A DNA stretch of 64,000 bases from Sulfidibacter corallicola (GCF_017498545.1 NZ_CP071793.1:8984256-9048255), one strand, 5' to 3'; counted from the stretch's first letter, positions 9,594 through 20,086 are shown. Notes: generated by a model from the sequence alone, not told the origin. Made by a program: numbers and translations.

Positions 9594-9828
9594 TTTTTTA
9601 AAACCACAGAGTCGCTGCCCAGGCCGGGGGCCCGGGTTTCAGGTGGGTAACTAATCGAAGCGAATCGTTTGGGAGTTCCCGCATTTGTGAGAGGGGCGTC
9701 GTTGCAGTAAGTTGGCCCGCCGGGCCGACATTTTTCGACGAACTCCCCGCACATCCGCCTTTTTAGGTTTTTATCTTTATCTTCGAGCTTTACAGAGTTT
9801 GTTACATAAAGAGTTTGTTACATAAGAG
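9594..9828. repeat. Dispersed intergenic repeat, copy A
   Basis: A stretch of about 230 bp is nearly identical to the reverse complement of 51,118-51,336. It includes the shared strings GTGGGTAACTAATCGAAGCG, GGAGTTCCCGCATTTGTGAG and GAGTTTGTTACATAA. A shorter, more diverged relative is at 54,440-54,560. It sits wholly between genes. Confidence 0.85.
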
Positions 9829-10509
9829 GTTACGGAGGCTGGTTCAGTGAGGCTGAGGGAACGCCTGCTTCACCAGCAAGGAAGAGTGGATCGGATGGTT
9901 ACATGGAAGGTCGCAGATGAATCAAAGTTGATTCATGTTTGTGGCCGCTATTTATCATTGATGTATTTGTTGGATTCTTTGTAATCGATGGCCCAGCATG
10001 GCCTTGGCTCGCAGTTACGGATGTAATGAAGGTTTCCTCGGGACATCTCTCGTGCGTTTGCAAAGGTAGTTTCCAAAGGATAATTAAAATTCTCGATAAC
10101 CAAATGTATTTCTTGAGTCATCCTCACCGGCAAATGGCGGTAAAAATCTCCGCAGGTACGTCGCACGGCTCTCCGTGAACTCCGCGAACTCCATGGTAAA
10201 AAAAGACTTACACGTCAACCCCTTGCACCGACAGAAAACCCCCTCCGCCCCACACTGTGGTGAAAACCCGCAGTCACCGTTCACCGCCAAGGCATAGTAT
10301 TCTGTGGGCTCATGTCGTGCGAATGCGCGTCTTACAATAGTTATCTCTTATTGATACCCGTGAAAATACCGCTTCCATATTTGCGCACTGCCTGAAATTT
10401 AACTAAGATAGATGATATTCCTCAAAAAACTTGCCCCACCGCCTCCGTTTCCATAGCACGGGAATGGGTGCGTCTTTCCCTCCCCCACACCGATCAGCGA
10501 GGTATCACC
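9829..10509. other. Intergenic region upstream of the oxidase operon
   Basis: No convincing coding frame is present; short frames here lack ribosome sites. The stretch near 10,320-10,430 is AT-rich and is the likely promoter region for the ferritin-like/LodA/LodB operon. No operator was recognised. Confidence 0.45.
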
Positions 10510-11535
10510 ATGTCGTCATGCGACCCCGGATGTTTTCCGCCCAAATGGCATCTCGACCACTTGCGGACCCACCTCCAGGCAGCGGTTTGCCTAGAGTTTT
10601 GGACCGTTCCTTATTACATGACCGCCGCCTACTCCATCAAAAACCCCGCCAGCCCCGCGTTCCGCTTGATTCGCTCCGTGTTCTACCAGGAAATGCTGCA
10701 CATGCAATTGGCGGCCAACGTCTACAACGCGTACTTTGACAACTTCTCGTTTTTGCCCGAGTTCCTGCAATACGAGGAGATACCGGTCCTGAATTTTAAT
10801 TTGGACACACCCAATCCCACCGAGATCTACCACCCCTACACCGCCGAGTTGGGACCGCTGGACCTGGCGCGCATCAACACCATGTGCTTGATCGAGTACC
10901 CCGATTGGGCCACCCACGGTTCGCCCAGCCTGCAGGAAGACATCTACCAATACGGTTCCATCGCCGAATTTTACCAGGCCACCTTGGTGGGCATGGCCGA
11001 ACTGGTGGAACACCTGCGCGGCGGCCAACGCCAAATCGATTTCTTCAAAAACTACTACAACCATTTTGAGAACCAAACGGTGATTCACGACGGGCTGGAC
11101 GGCCTGCGCGAAGCCCAGAACCTGATTTGGGCGATCACCGACCAGGGTGAGGGCCAGTACCAAGGCGATCGCGAGATTCCGCTCCAGTACCGGAACACCG
11201 CCGATGGCGTGATGCCGGCCTGGGCGCATTTCCGGAAGTTCTCCAGCATTCGGGCTCGGTTGCTGAGCGGCCGGGTCATCGAAGATTCACCGGTGTATTC
11301 CGGTGAGACCAATCCGGCGCCGGGAACGCCCGGGTACCAAGCCCAGCAGACCTTGATCGATAACTTCGCGGTCTTCCTTCAGGAGTTGACCGATCTCATC
11401 AACGGCCATGCCACCGCGGACTTCGGTTCCCTGATGCCGACCATCGGCGCCAACGTGCTCTCCTGCTGGCGTCACGGCGCCGTGCCCAAATTCTACCCCG
11501 ACCCCAAAACGCAAACGGATCAACCGGGAACATAA
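10510..11535 (+). CDS. Ferritin-like domain protein (VioB C-terminal/iminophenyl-pyruvate dimer synthase type)
   Basis: A 341-residue protein resembling the ferritin-like domain family that includes the C-terminal part of VioB. The start region (WHLDHLRTHLQAAVCLEFWTV) and the FYQEMLHMQLAANVYNA helix supply the Glu and Glu-x-x-His metal-ligand pattern of the first half of a four-helix bundle. Further helices carry EFYQATLVGMAELVEHL and WAHFRKFSSIRARLL. The ATG at 10510 (MSSCDPGC) is preferred over an upstream in-frame GTG. The LodA-like gene follows after 38 bases on the same strand. In characterised relatives the domain joins oxidised amino-acid products. Here the neighbouring amine oxidase could supply an imine substrate, which is inference. 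Confidence 0.75.
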   Translation: MSSCDPGCFPPKWHLDHLRTHLQAAVCLEFWTVPYYMTAAYSIKNPASPAFRLIRSVFYQEMLHMQLAANVYNAYFDNFSFLPEFLQYEEIPVLNFNLDTPNPTEIYHPYTAELGPLDLARINTMCLIEYPDWATHGSPSLQEDIYQYGSIAEFYQATLVGMAELVEHLRGGQRQIDFFKNYYNHFENQTVIHDGLDGLREAQNLIWAITDQGEGQYQGDREIPLQYRNTADGVMPAWAHFRKFSSIRARLLSGRVIEDSPVYSGETNPAPGTPGYQAQQTLIDNFAVFLQELTDLINGHATADFGSLMPTIGANVLSCWRHGAVPKFYPDPKTQTDQPGT

Positions 11536-11573
11536 GGGGGCCTCCCCCAGCCTTGAGATGAGGAGCATTGAAG

Positions 11574-13586
11574 ATGACACAGGTTTTTCGCATTCACCCG
11601 GCGATCGGCTTCGCTAGGGTCGGCAACAGTGAAGAGTACTATCTGCAACCCGAAACCATCGCCGGGCTGCCCGTGCCCGACGGCCTACCGCCCACCTCCG
11701 GCGGCCTGCCGATCAAGGCCGGCACCGAAGACACGCCGATCACCTCCGACGACGTGCGCGACCGGTTCGGTCAATTGAAACGTCAGGCCGCCCGCTTCCG
11801 CGTTTTCGAATACGATCTCGAGAAAACCCCCGAACGGTACCCGAACCATGGCGGGCGAGAGCTGGAGCTGGGCAAGACGAAGGTCGACGGCAAGAACGTC
11901 GTCGACATTGTGTGGACGGTCCACACGGCCAACAAAAAGGCGAACAACTATGTATTGGAAAACCCCGAGCTGAAGCCCTTCGAGCAAATGATCGACGGCT
12001 ATGCCCAGGGCGCCCTGCCGCCGATACGCAATCCCCAGGAAGGCGACGACCTGAACAATCCGGCCCGCATTCGCCGCCTGGTCATCGACCCCGGGCCGCG
12101 CGCGATCAAGGGCTGCAGTGCGCCCAAAGTCGATTTGGACCGGACCACGCCCGCGTCCTACGGCTGCGGCGCCGAAATCGTCACCAAATACGACTATCCC
12201 AAATCGTTTCCCGGCGATAGTTTCAACCGCCTGTACGCCCCTGACGGCGAAATCGATACCCTCGGCCAAATCGAGACGGACGAGCAGGGGCGCCTGATCT
12301 TCGCGCCGGCCTATGGCCGGGCCAACAGTTGGACCCGCGGCGATGCGCCGGGACCGCTGACCGAGCCGGTGGATAACGACGGTTGGTTCGACGATACCTG
12401 CGACGGACCGGTCCGGGCGGTGCTCGTGTTGGAGGACGGCTCGACGGTGGACACGGTCGGCGCCTGGGTGATTTCCACCGATCCCGGTTACGCGCCACAG
12501 ACCCTGAACGTGGTGTCGCTTTGGGACGATATCTACGATACCTGGGTGCGCAAGCTCCAACTCGCGCCGGAAATCTACGACACGCGCTTCAACAAAAAGT
12601 ACCAACCCGATTTCGCCGAACACATCTACCCGATCTTTCGGGCGGCGGCGTTGCAGCGCTGGAACACCAACCTGCCGGAACTGGCGATTCGATCCCACGA
12701 TGCGGTGGGTGCGATTTCGGCCGACGACCACCCGGCCCAAACCATCCTCGGCGGGTTGGGCTTCATTCGCAATCCCAACATTTCCAGCCAGAACGTGGTC
12801 GGTGCCCCGCTGATGCCGCTGTCGCTGGGCGACCAGGGCAAACCGTTCCTTTCACCTTCGTTCACCCAGTATTTCTTCCTGGAGCAATGGAACGCGGGCA
12901 CCTTCAAAAAGGGCGGATATACCCTCGGGAAGGGCGAGGCCCTGGATCGCGCCGTCCTGATGAACTGCCTGGGCGGTCGTTTCTCGCCAGGGATCGACAT
13001 GACCTTCATCGTGCGTCAACCGGGACTCTACATCACCCACTGGAACTGTTCCGGCGTCGGCCCGTTCCGCATCAACGGCAAGCATTTCGATTACGCCGCG
13101 GTGCAGCCCTCGCAGCCGTTGTTGACGGAAGGATGGGTGCCGTGCCATACGCCGCTGGGGCCGCACATCGAGCCTGGCGATACCTCCAAGTTCATGTCAA
13201 TCCCCTGGCACACGGACTACAACAGTTGTGCGGTTCACCAGACCGATCCCAACCCGGACGACAGCACCACGGTGTACTGGTCGTGGCCGGCCCAGCGCCC
13301 GGTGGCGGTCTACGTGGCCGCCGAAGCCAGTGGCGATGCTCTCGGGCCGCAACGGTTCTCGGTCCGCGGCCCTGGCACCTTCACCGATAACCCGGCGCAA
13401 GAAGGCCGCTACCAGGAGTATCTGGATTTCGTCGAGAACTGGCCCAAGGTGGGGATGATCATGACCGGCAGCCAGATCACGACCGGCACGTACGATCCGG
13501 AACATTTCCTCGAGGTGGAAAGCCTCCTGGATGCGCCCGGCGTCCAACCTTGGCCGCAAAACGCGAAACCCGATGACGATGATTGA
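11574..13586 (+). CDS. LodA/GoxA-like CTQ-dependent amino-acid oxidase
   Basis: A 670-residue protein of the LodA/GoxA family, quinoproteins that oxidise the amino group of lysine or glycine, releasing ammonia and hydrogen peroxide. The N terminus FRIHPAIGFARVGNS is the family signature. The segment LDRAVLMNCLGGRFSPGID holds the Cys (about Cys465) expected to cross-link to a Trp to make cysteine tryptophylquinone. Candidate Trp partners are Trp521 (TEGWVPCH) and Trp569/571 (VYWSWPAQRP); I cannot decide between them. The ATG at 11574 follows AGGAG. The downstream flavoprotein gene overlaps by a few bases, as in known lodAB operons, where the second protein is needed for cofactor formation. Substrate cannot be predicted from sequence alone. 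Confidence 0.9.
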   Translation: MTQVFRIHPAIGFARVGNSEEYYLQPETIAGLPVPDGLPPTSGGLPIKAGTEDTPITSDDVRDRFGQLKRQAARFRVFEYDLEKTPERYPNHGGRELELGKTKVDGKNVVDIVWTVHTANKKANNYVLENPELKPFEQMIDGYAQGALPPIRNPQEGDDLNNPARIRRLVIDPGPRAIKGCSAPKVDLDRTTPASYGCGAEIVTKYDYPKSFPGDSFNRLYAPDGEIDTLGQIETDEQGRLIFAPAYGRANSWTRGDAPGPLTEPVDNDGWFDDTCDGPVRAVLVLEDGSTVDTVGAWVISTDPGYAPQTLNVVSLWDDIYDTWVRKLQLAPEIYDTRFNKKYQPDFAEHIYPIFRAAALQRWNTNLPELAIRSHDAVGAISADDHPAQTILGGLGFIRNPNISSQNVVGAPLMPLSLGDQGKPFLSPSFTQYFFLEQWNAGTFKKGGYTLGKGEALDRAVLMNCLGGRFSPGIDMTFIVRQPGLYITHWNCSGVGPFRINGKHFDYAAVQPSQPLLTEGWVPCHTPLGPHIEPGDTSKFMSIPWHTDYNSCAVHQTDPNPDDSTTVYWSWPAQRPVAVYVAAEASGDALGPQRFSVRGPGTFTDNPAQEGRYQEYLDFVENWPKVGMIMTGSQITTGTYDPEHFLEVESLLDAPGVQPWPQNAKPDDDD

Positions 13587-14712
13587 CCGTTGCGAGGTGG
13601 TCGTCCTCGGCGGGGGCCCGGCAGGCTGTGCCTGCGCGTTGGCCCTCGCGCGCCTCGGCGTGGCCGACACCTGGGTGATCGAGGCCGGCCGCTACCGGAA
13701 TCTTCGGATCGGTGAATGCGTGCCGGCCGAAACGCGCCACCTGTTGCACCGCCTCGGCTTGATGGCGTCGTTCGCTGCAGAGGGGCACGCTCGCTCGGTG
13801 GGCGGATGCGCCCTGTGGGGCGGGCCCCGGCCGGGGTTCAACGACGCCCTGTTCAACCCACACGGACAGGGATTCCACCTGGATCGCCGGCGTTTCGATG
13901 CCTGGCTGGCGGCCCACGTGGCCAAAGGCCCTGGCCGATTGCGACTCGGCGCCCGCTTCCGCCAGGCGGAACGGCGCGGCGGGCGCTGGCTCGTGACGAT
14001 GGACGACGGCGCGAAGTTGGAGGCCTCGTTCGTGGTCGACGCCACGGGGAGCAAAGCCGTGTTCGCCCGCCAGGTCGGCGCACGACGCATCGTTCACGAC
14101 CGGTTGATTTGCCTGACGGGCTTTTTTGCCGGCATCGAGGGGGACGAGGTGCCCACCCAGACCTTCCTGGAGGCGGTCGAGGACGGCTGGTGGTACGGCG
14201 CCCGGTTGCCGAACGGCATCATGACCTGTGCGTTCGCGTGCGATCCGGACACGGTGCGGCGGGGCGCGCTGGGCGATCACCGCCAGTGGCTGATGAAGCT
14301 CCTGACGACCCGACTCCTGCCGCCGCACATCATGGGCCGTCCCCTGGTGGAGGGGAGCCCGTTCATCAAGGCGGCGCCCTCGTTCATCCTGGATCGAATC
14401 GCCGGCGACGGCTACGTGGCGGTCGGCGATGCGGCCTGTGCCTTCGACCCGATCAGCTCGCGAGGCATCCACAAGGCACTGAGCGACGGCATCGACGCGG
14501 CGGAAGCGGTGGCGGCCACGCGACAAGGCGAACGCGACGCCCTGGCGCGGTATGCCGAGGGCGTCGTCGCCCGCTACGAAACCTACCTAAAAACACGAAC
14601 TTCCCTATACCGAGGAGAAGCCGACCGGCGTCAAAGCAGCTTTTGGCACAACCGGTTGAAGGATGCGCCAGGGTCGACCACGAACGGAGGGGGTGGGCTT
14701 TACGGCAGCTAG
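13573..14712 (+). CDS. LodB-like FAD-dependent oxidoreductase
   Basis: A 379-residue flavoprotein of the LodB/tryptophan-halogenase-like group. The N-terminal dinucleotide-binding motif is VVLGGGPAGCACALALARLG. The second FAD motif, GDGYVAVGDAACAFDPISS, lies near residue 280. It overlaps the LodA-like stop by 14 bases (start ATG 13573; ATG 13579 is possible), implying translational coupling. In the lysine oxidase system LodB is required to generate the CTQ cofactor in LodA, and this protein very probably does the same here. The C-terminal 40 or so residues are polar. It is the last gene of the operon; the CRISPR leader follows. Confidence 0.88.
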   Translation: MTMIDRCEVVVLGGGPAGCACALALARLGVADTWVIEAGRYRNLRIGECVPAETRHLLHRLGLMASFAAEGHARSVGGCALWGGPRPGFNDALFNPHGQGFHLDRRRFDAWLAAHVAKGPGRLRLGARFRQAERRGGRWLVTMDDGAKLEASFVVDATGSKAVFARQVGARRIVHDRLICLTGFFAGIEGDEVPTQTFLEAVEDGWWYGARLPNGIMTCAFACDPDTVRRGALGDHRQWLMKLLTTRLLPPHIMGRPLVEGSPFIKAAPSFILDRIAGDGYVAVGDAACAFDPISSRGIHKALSDGIDAAEAVAATRQGERDALARYAEGVVARYETYLKTRTSLYRGEADRRQSSFWHNRLKDAPGSTTNGGGGLYGS

Positions 14713-15001
14713 GAAGCGCCCCCAAGGCCGCTTGGGTGACGAACGGACGCGGCGGGTATCTGTCGTTTCGGCTTGGAAGGGTCCGCGGCGGGCGGTGGGG
14801 TTTCCGACTGGGACGCGGCCAGCTATCGAGGAATGAGAGATTGTGCTAATTTAGGGGAACCTGGTTAGACCTGTGACAATTCTGCGGTGCAACGATTCAA
14901 AATGGGAAGAGGATGAACGAGGGATGGCCTCCCTTAAGCAACATAGGTACCACTTCACAAAAACCGTAACCAATTGAAGATAAAGCCAGTTCCAAACCAG
15001 A
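14713..15001 (+). promoter_or_regulatory. Probable CRISPR array 1 leader
   Basis: This gene-free stretch immediately precedes the first repeat on the side where repeats are perfect; the degenerate repeats lie at the far end. Its last 150 bases are AT-richer than the surroundings (near 14,830-14,995). It is therefore the likely leader and pre-crRNA promoter, with transcription rightwards. No specific promoter or IHF site was identified. Confidence 0.6.
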
Positions 15002-18000
15002 GTGTTCCCCGCGCCCGCGGGGATGACCCGACCTATTGGCCCTTACTCGAAGAAGAGACGCCGTGTTCCCCGCGCCCGCGGGGATGACCCGGTGGCGGTT
15101 GCAGTGCCAGACGCCGAAATAACGTGTTCCCCGCGCCCGCGGGGATGACCCTTTCTACTAACAATCCGGATCCAAAAGCGAGTCGTGTTCCCCGCGCCCG
15201 CGGGGATGACCCGGTAATTCAAGAAGTCAATCTTATCTCTCCATAGTGTTCCCCGCGCCCGCGGGGATGACCCGTACCATTGAGCTAATGCGATTGCTCG
15301 GCTAGAGTGTTCCCCGCGCCCGCGGGGATGACCCGATACATGCCATCGGGAAATGCACGCCATATGAGTGTTCCCCGCGCCCGCGGGGATGACCCGCCCT
15401 TCGCGTTACCAGGGAGCCGAAACGACGGGTGTTCCCCGCGCCCGCGGGGATGACCCGACACGCTTGGTATATCGAAGTTCATGATATGCGTGTTCCCCGC
15501 GCCCGCGGGGATGACCCGACCGAGACCATTATCAACGTGATCGGCTGGGTGTGTTCCCCGCGCCCGCGGGGATGACCCAACGCTTGACTGCCATCGGTTA
15601 CATCACTCGATGTGTTCCCCGCGCCCGCGGGGATGACCCGGCGAAAAGAAAAAGTGCTTTATGTGCTTGAAAGTGTTCCCCGCGCCCGCGGGGATGACCC
15701 CAGCCGGGTGAATTGCTGACGCGCACACAAAATGTGTTCCCCGCGCCCGCGGGGATGACCCGACTGTCGAATTAAATCCCCGGCAGCTAAGAGAGTGTTC
15801 CCCGCGCCCGCGGGGATGACCCAACTTCAATAGCATCCTGTTGAATTTCGGTTTTGTGTTCCCCGCGCCCGCGGGGATGACCCATTCGGACAAATACATT
15901 CCGTCGAAACACGCGAGTGTTCCCCGCGCCCGCGGGGATGACCCAGCGCAGAACAGACCAAACATCTCATCGACGTCGTGTTCCCCGCGCCCGCGGGGAT
16001 GACCCGACGCGGCCTCGACGACCGCGTCATGTTGTGAAGTGTTCCCCGCGCCCGCGGGGATGACCCGAACGCGATGAGCGCGATTCTGGAGGCGTCCAAG
16101 TGTTCCCCGCACCCGCGGGGATGACCCGCACACGTCTCATGTCCTCTGGGTGCAAAAAACGTGTTCCCCGCGCCCGCGGGGATGACCCGTCACCTATAAA
16201 ATGCTGGGAAGGTTCTGTGGTGTGTTCCCCGCGCCCGCGGGGATGACCCGCCACATCTTAATATGGCCTGAATTAGCTCGAAGTGTTCCCCGCGCCCGCG
16301 GGGATGACCCGGGATCGTTCTGGTTGAAGCTATCGAGGATATCGTGTTCCCCGCGCCCGCGGGGATGACCCGGAATCGACATGGAAAAATTGGAAGTATT
16401 ACGGGTGTTCCCCGCGCCCGCGGGGATGACCCGGTACCGAGAAACGATAACTCTTCTCTAGTCGCGTGTTCCCCGCGCCCGCGGGGATGACCCGCTGGCC
16501 CAGAAAATGACGTTCGGTTCGGAAACGTGTTCCCCGCGCCCGCGGGGATGACCCGAGAACTAGGTTTGTAACAATCACATGGGATTAGTGTTCCCCGCGC
16601 CCGCGGGGATGACCCGTCTTTGTTGCTTACCTTTCTCGTATTCAAGGAGTGTTCCCCGCGCCCGCGGGGATGACCCGATCCCAGGCTGTTTCATTGGGGT
16701 TGTTGTGGTGTGTTCCCCGCGCCCGCGGGGATGACCCGACTATGAAGAAGTAAAAGATATTAATTGCGGAGTGTTCCCCGCGCCCGCGGGGATGACCCAA
16801 CGCATAAAACTGAAAAAGGACGGCTATCATGGTGTTCCCCGCGCCCGCGGGGATGACCCGCACCAACGCACGTTCGGCTGTAGTAGCCATGAGTGTTCCC
16901 CGCGCCCGCGGGGATGACCCGTTTCGGGCAAAAATTTTATGGCATTATCAGAAGTGTTCCCCGCGCCCGCGGGGATGACCCGTATCCATGTGAGCCGAGA
17001 AACGGCAATAACAGGTGTTCCCCGCGCCCGCGGGGATGACCCGAATTCGCTGAATTTTTGGACCGTGAAGCAACAGTGTTCCCCGCGCCCGCGGGGATGA
17101 CCCGACGGACAAATCTTAGGGCATAATGGTCAGCTAGTGTTCCCCGCGCCCGCGGGGATGACCCGGCACATGGCTTAGTGCCGGTATATACTACCACGTG
17201 TTCCCCGCGCCCGCGGGGATGACCCGCGTGTCACATAGTATCTCAATACCATGTGTCCGTGTTCCCCGCGCCCGCGGGGATGACCCAACAGGTGTGAAAA
17301 TTGATCGAAAGCCATTGAAGTGTTCCCCGCGCCCGCGGGGATGACCCGATCCAAAATTTCTCGAACATGTGGACTGATTCGTGTTCCCCGCGCCCGCGGG
17401 GATGACCCGATCACCCGCTCTATCGTGGGTGAGGGTGATTGGTGTTCCCCGCGCCCGCGGGGATGACCCGGTTTGGGATTAACCATGAATAACATCAATC
17501 CGGTGTTCCCCGCGCCCGCGGGGATGACCCTTCTCGAGAAGCGGTGAGCGTAGATTGAACTGAGTGTTCCCCGCGCCCGCGGGGATGACCCGGCTTACGT
17601 CGATCCCGACGCCGCGTTCATGGGGTGTTCCCCGCGCCCGCGGGGATGACTGGTTAGAGCGAAGCTCACAGGAACTGGAAGTCGGGTGTTCCCCGCGCCC
17701 GCGGGGATGACAATTAATATTAGTGATTGGTATCGAGATGATACGGGTGTTCCCCGCGCCCGGGGGATGACCCGGCAATAGCGTCGCGACGTCCTTTTAT
17801 CGTGTTGTGTTCCCCGCGCCCGCGGGGATGACCCCAGTTGTACTAATGGCAGATCCGTTAAGTGTGCGTGTTCCCCGCGCCCGCGGGGATGACCCCTCGC
17901 ACTGGTAACGCGTCAACTTTTTGACATCGTGTTCCCCGCGCCCGCGGGGATGACCCGCCGTAGTTCCGCCATCCCATGATGTCCTCGATGTGTTCCCCGC

Positions 18001-18443
18001 GCCCGCGGGGATGACCCGTGAATGACGGGTTGCCTTTTTCCGTCAAACCAGTGTTCCCCGCGCCCGCGGGGATGACCCGGTCCCCTTTTTCAACGTCCGG
18101 CTGAGGCTCGGGTGTTCCCCGCGCCCGCGGGGATGACCCATCCGCGTCCTGGTGGGTCGCCCTGAGTATCACGTGTTCCCCGCGCCCGCGGGGATGGCCC
18201 GTCGGCCTCGATAGGAGCAACACGGCGGTTAGTGTGTTCCCCGCGCCCGCGGGGATGACCCCGATCGCGTCTTTGGGTCGGTTGGACAAACGTTGTGTTC
18301 CCCGCGCCCGCGGGGATGACCCGATACGAAGTTGCATTTCGAACTCGTAGGCTGGGTGTTCCCCGCGCCCGCGGGGATGACCCGAAATGACGGCCATATT
18401 GTTGGCGTGTCGATTGGTGTTCCCCGCGCCCGCGGGGATGAAC
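15002..18443 (+). CRISPR. Type I-E CRISPR array 1, 57 repeats, 56 spacers
   Basis: The 29-bp repeat begins GTGTTCCCCGCGCCCGCG and continues GGGATGACCCG. It has the type I-E palindrome CCCCGCGCCCGCGGGG and resembles the E. coli repeat. Starts are spaced exactly 61 bp (32-nt spacers) for 46 units. Unit 46 (17,747) has lost one base of its stem; 61-bp spacing resumes from 17,807. The repeat's last base is G in most units but A, C or T in 13. Units 44 and 45 have altered 3' ends (GACTGG, GACAAT). Unit 53 has GATGGCCC, and unit 19 has an internal G to A. The final unit (18,417) ends GATGAAC, where an IS91-family element begins. The array continues after the element at 21,078. Confidence 0.98.
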
Positions 18444-18448
18444 GAAAA

Positions 18449-18513
18449 GAGTCTTATCGAGAAGCGAGCCCGCATCGGTACCGTGACTTCCGCTGATTCG
18501 CTTCTTGATAAGA
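18449..18513. repeat. Terminal inverted repeat/hairpin of the IS91-family element
   Basis: AGTCTTATCGAGAAGCG at 18,449-18,465 pairs with CGCTTCTTGATAAGACT at 18,497-18,513, 17 bp with one mismatch. The same hairpin is at the equivalent end of copy 2, near 25,939-26,003. Its position at the transposase 3' end suits a replication-origin-like IS terminus. Confidence 0.8.
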
Positions 18514-18829
18514 CTGGTTGAACGGAACCGTTGAGCCGAGCGGCGTTTCCCTTACCGCCCCTCGCTTACCGCCCTGCTCCCTATGGGGTTTCTATGGAAG
18601 TACCCCGTTCCCTCGAACCGCCATCCTTGTCCGGAACCCATCACGCCTCGCGCTGCATCGCTCCGAATCGAAGTCGGGACGAACCAAGACCCTGTCGGCA
18701 GTTGAGCTTGGCCGGGTCCACCCGGCCGAGCACGTGGCCAACTTGAGTTCAAGCCAAGCTTTGGCCGTGATGCCTCTTTTTGGGCATCTCTTTTGGGGTC
18801 TAACTTCATCAGGCGGACTTTCACGGTGC

Positions 18830-20080
18830 TCATGAGGTGTCCCACCATTTTCGTCTCGCCCGGGTGACCACCACCCACGCAATCGGCTCTTTAAAGAACA
18901 AGGCCACGTGGTCGCACTTCGGACAGGTTCTTGGCCCAAGCGCTTGGTCCAACGACGGGTCGGAGGCTTCTGCCGTCTCGATTTCGGCAGGGTGGGTCGG
19001 ACAGGTCGTTCCGGGTTGGGGCAGTTGGAGAACCGGGGTGCCCAATAGCTCGCGACACCGGCTCAGGCTCTCCGCCTTTTTGCGATGGCTCAGAAGGCCG
19101 GCGTAGCGAATTCGGACGAAACCGCGTGGCAATACATGAGCCAAAAAGCGACGCGCGAAATCACGTTCGGGCAACGTCATGACCCGACGTCGCCCCCCTT
19201 GGCGGTAATCTTTGTAGACGAAACGCACCATCCCGTTGACGTGACTGAGGATGCGCTTGTTGGAAATCGCGACACGATGGGTGTATCGACCGAGGTATTT
19301 GAGCACCTGCTCGGGCCCCCCAAACGGCGGTTTGGCGTAGACCACCCATGGCTTTCGATAGAGCCTAGATTTCAGTCTTTCCCAATAGCCCTCACCGCAT
19401 GCGTCAGGAAATCGAAGCTGCTTGTCGTGGATCAGCTTGGCCAGGCCGCCAAGGTACTTTCCGCGAAACACGGGGCTCATCGCGCGGACCGGAAAGAGGT
19501 AGTCGGGTGACCGTGAGGCGATCCAACGCGACCTGTCGGGCGCCAGACCACCACCGGTGACAATGCAGTGGAGATGGTAGTGAAGGTTCAGCTTGCTACC
19601 CCAGGTGTGCAGGACCATCAGAATTCCGGGTTCCGCACCGAGATGCTTTGGATCCTTGGCAAAGGTGGCCAAAGTATCGCGAACCGAACGGAACAGCAAG
19701 CCGAGGGTGTGCCGGGGATTGTGCTGGACCAACGCATTGAGCTGTTCTGGTAAGGTGAATACGAGGTGGAAGTAGGGTACCGGCAACAGCTCGTCCATGC
19801 GTTGGGCGACCCAGCGGAAACGGGCGCCGCCGCCGCAGCGCGGACAATGGCGATTGCCGCAGGAATGGTAGACGGGTACCGACTCGCCGCAATGGCGACA
19901 TGACCAGATCTCACCGCCAAGTGCGGGCGTGCGGCACTGCGCAAGATCCCGGAACACGCGTGCTTGCGCTCCCGTCAGGCCCTCCGCATCGAGAAAGGAG
20001 GGGCCGAGATGGGCAAAGAGGTCACCGAGTCGGGCGGTGGCTAGGGAACGGATCGGAAGACCGGGTCCCTTGCCGGACAT
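18830..20080 (-). CDS. tnpA: IS91-family HUH transposase TnpA
   Basis: A 416-residue rolling-circle transposase. An N-terminal zinc-binding region (WSCRHCGESVPVYHSCGNRH, then CPRC) precedes the HUH metal site LHYHLHCIVTGG. The catalytic tyrosine region follows (YLGRYTHRVAISNKRILS), all characteristic of IS91-family proteins. The ATG lies 6 bases after the stop of the recombinase gene, so the two form a transcription unit. The gene appears intact, so this copy could still be active and supply transposase in trans to copy 2. Confidence 0.93.
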   Translation of the reverse strand: MSGKGPGLPIRSLATARLGDLFAHLGPSFLDAEGLTGAQARVFRDLAQCRTPALGGEIWSCRHCGESVPVYHSCGNRHCPRCGGGARFRWVAQRMDELLPVPYFHLVFTLPEQLNALVQHNPRHTLGLLFRSVRDTLATFAKDPKHLGAEPGILMVLHTWGSKLNLHYHLHCIVTGGGLAPDRSRWIASRSPDYLFPVRAMSPVFRGKYLGGLAKLIHDKQLRFPDACGEGYWERLKSRLYRKPWVVYAKPPFGGPEQVLKYLGRYTHRVAISNKRILSHVNGMVRFVYKDYRQGGRRRVMTLPERDFARRFLAHVLPRGFVRIRYAGLLSHRKKAESLSRCRELLGTPVLQLPQPGTTCPTHPAEIETAEASDPSLDQALGPRTCPKCDHVALFFKEPIAWVVVTRARRKWWDTS

Positions 20081-20086
20081 GCCGGG

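Noticed and set aside
15043..18475. Many minus-strand open frames rich in Arg-Gly-Glu-His, Pro-Ala-Gly-Ala-Gly-Asn-Thr and Ser-Pro-Arg-Ala-Arg-Gly-Thr repeats
   Set aside because: They are the reverse-strand reading of the CRISPR repeats; the 61-bp period cycles frames and gives false repeat proteins.
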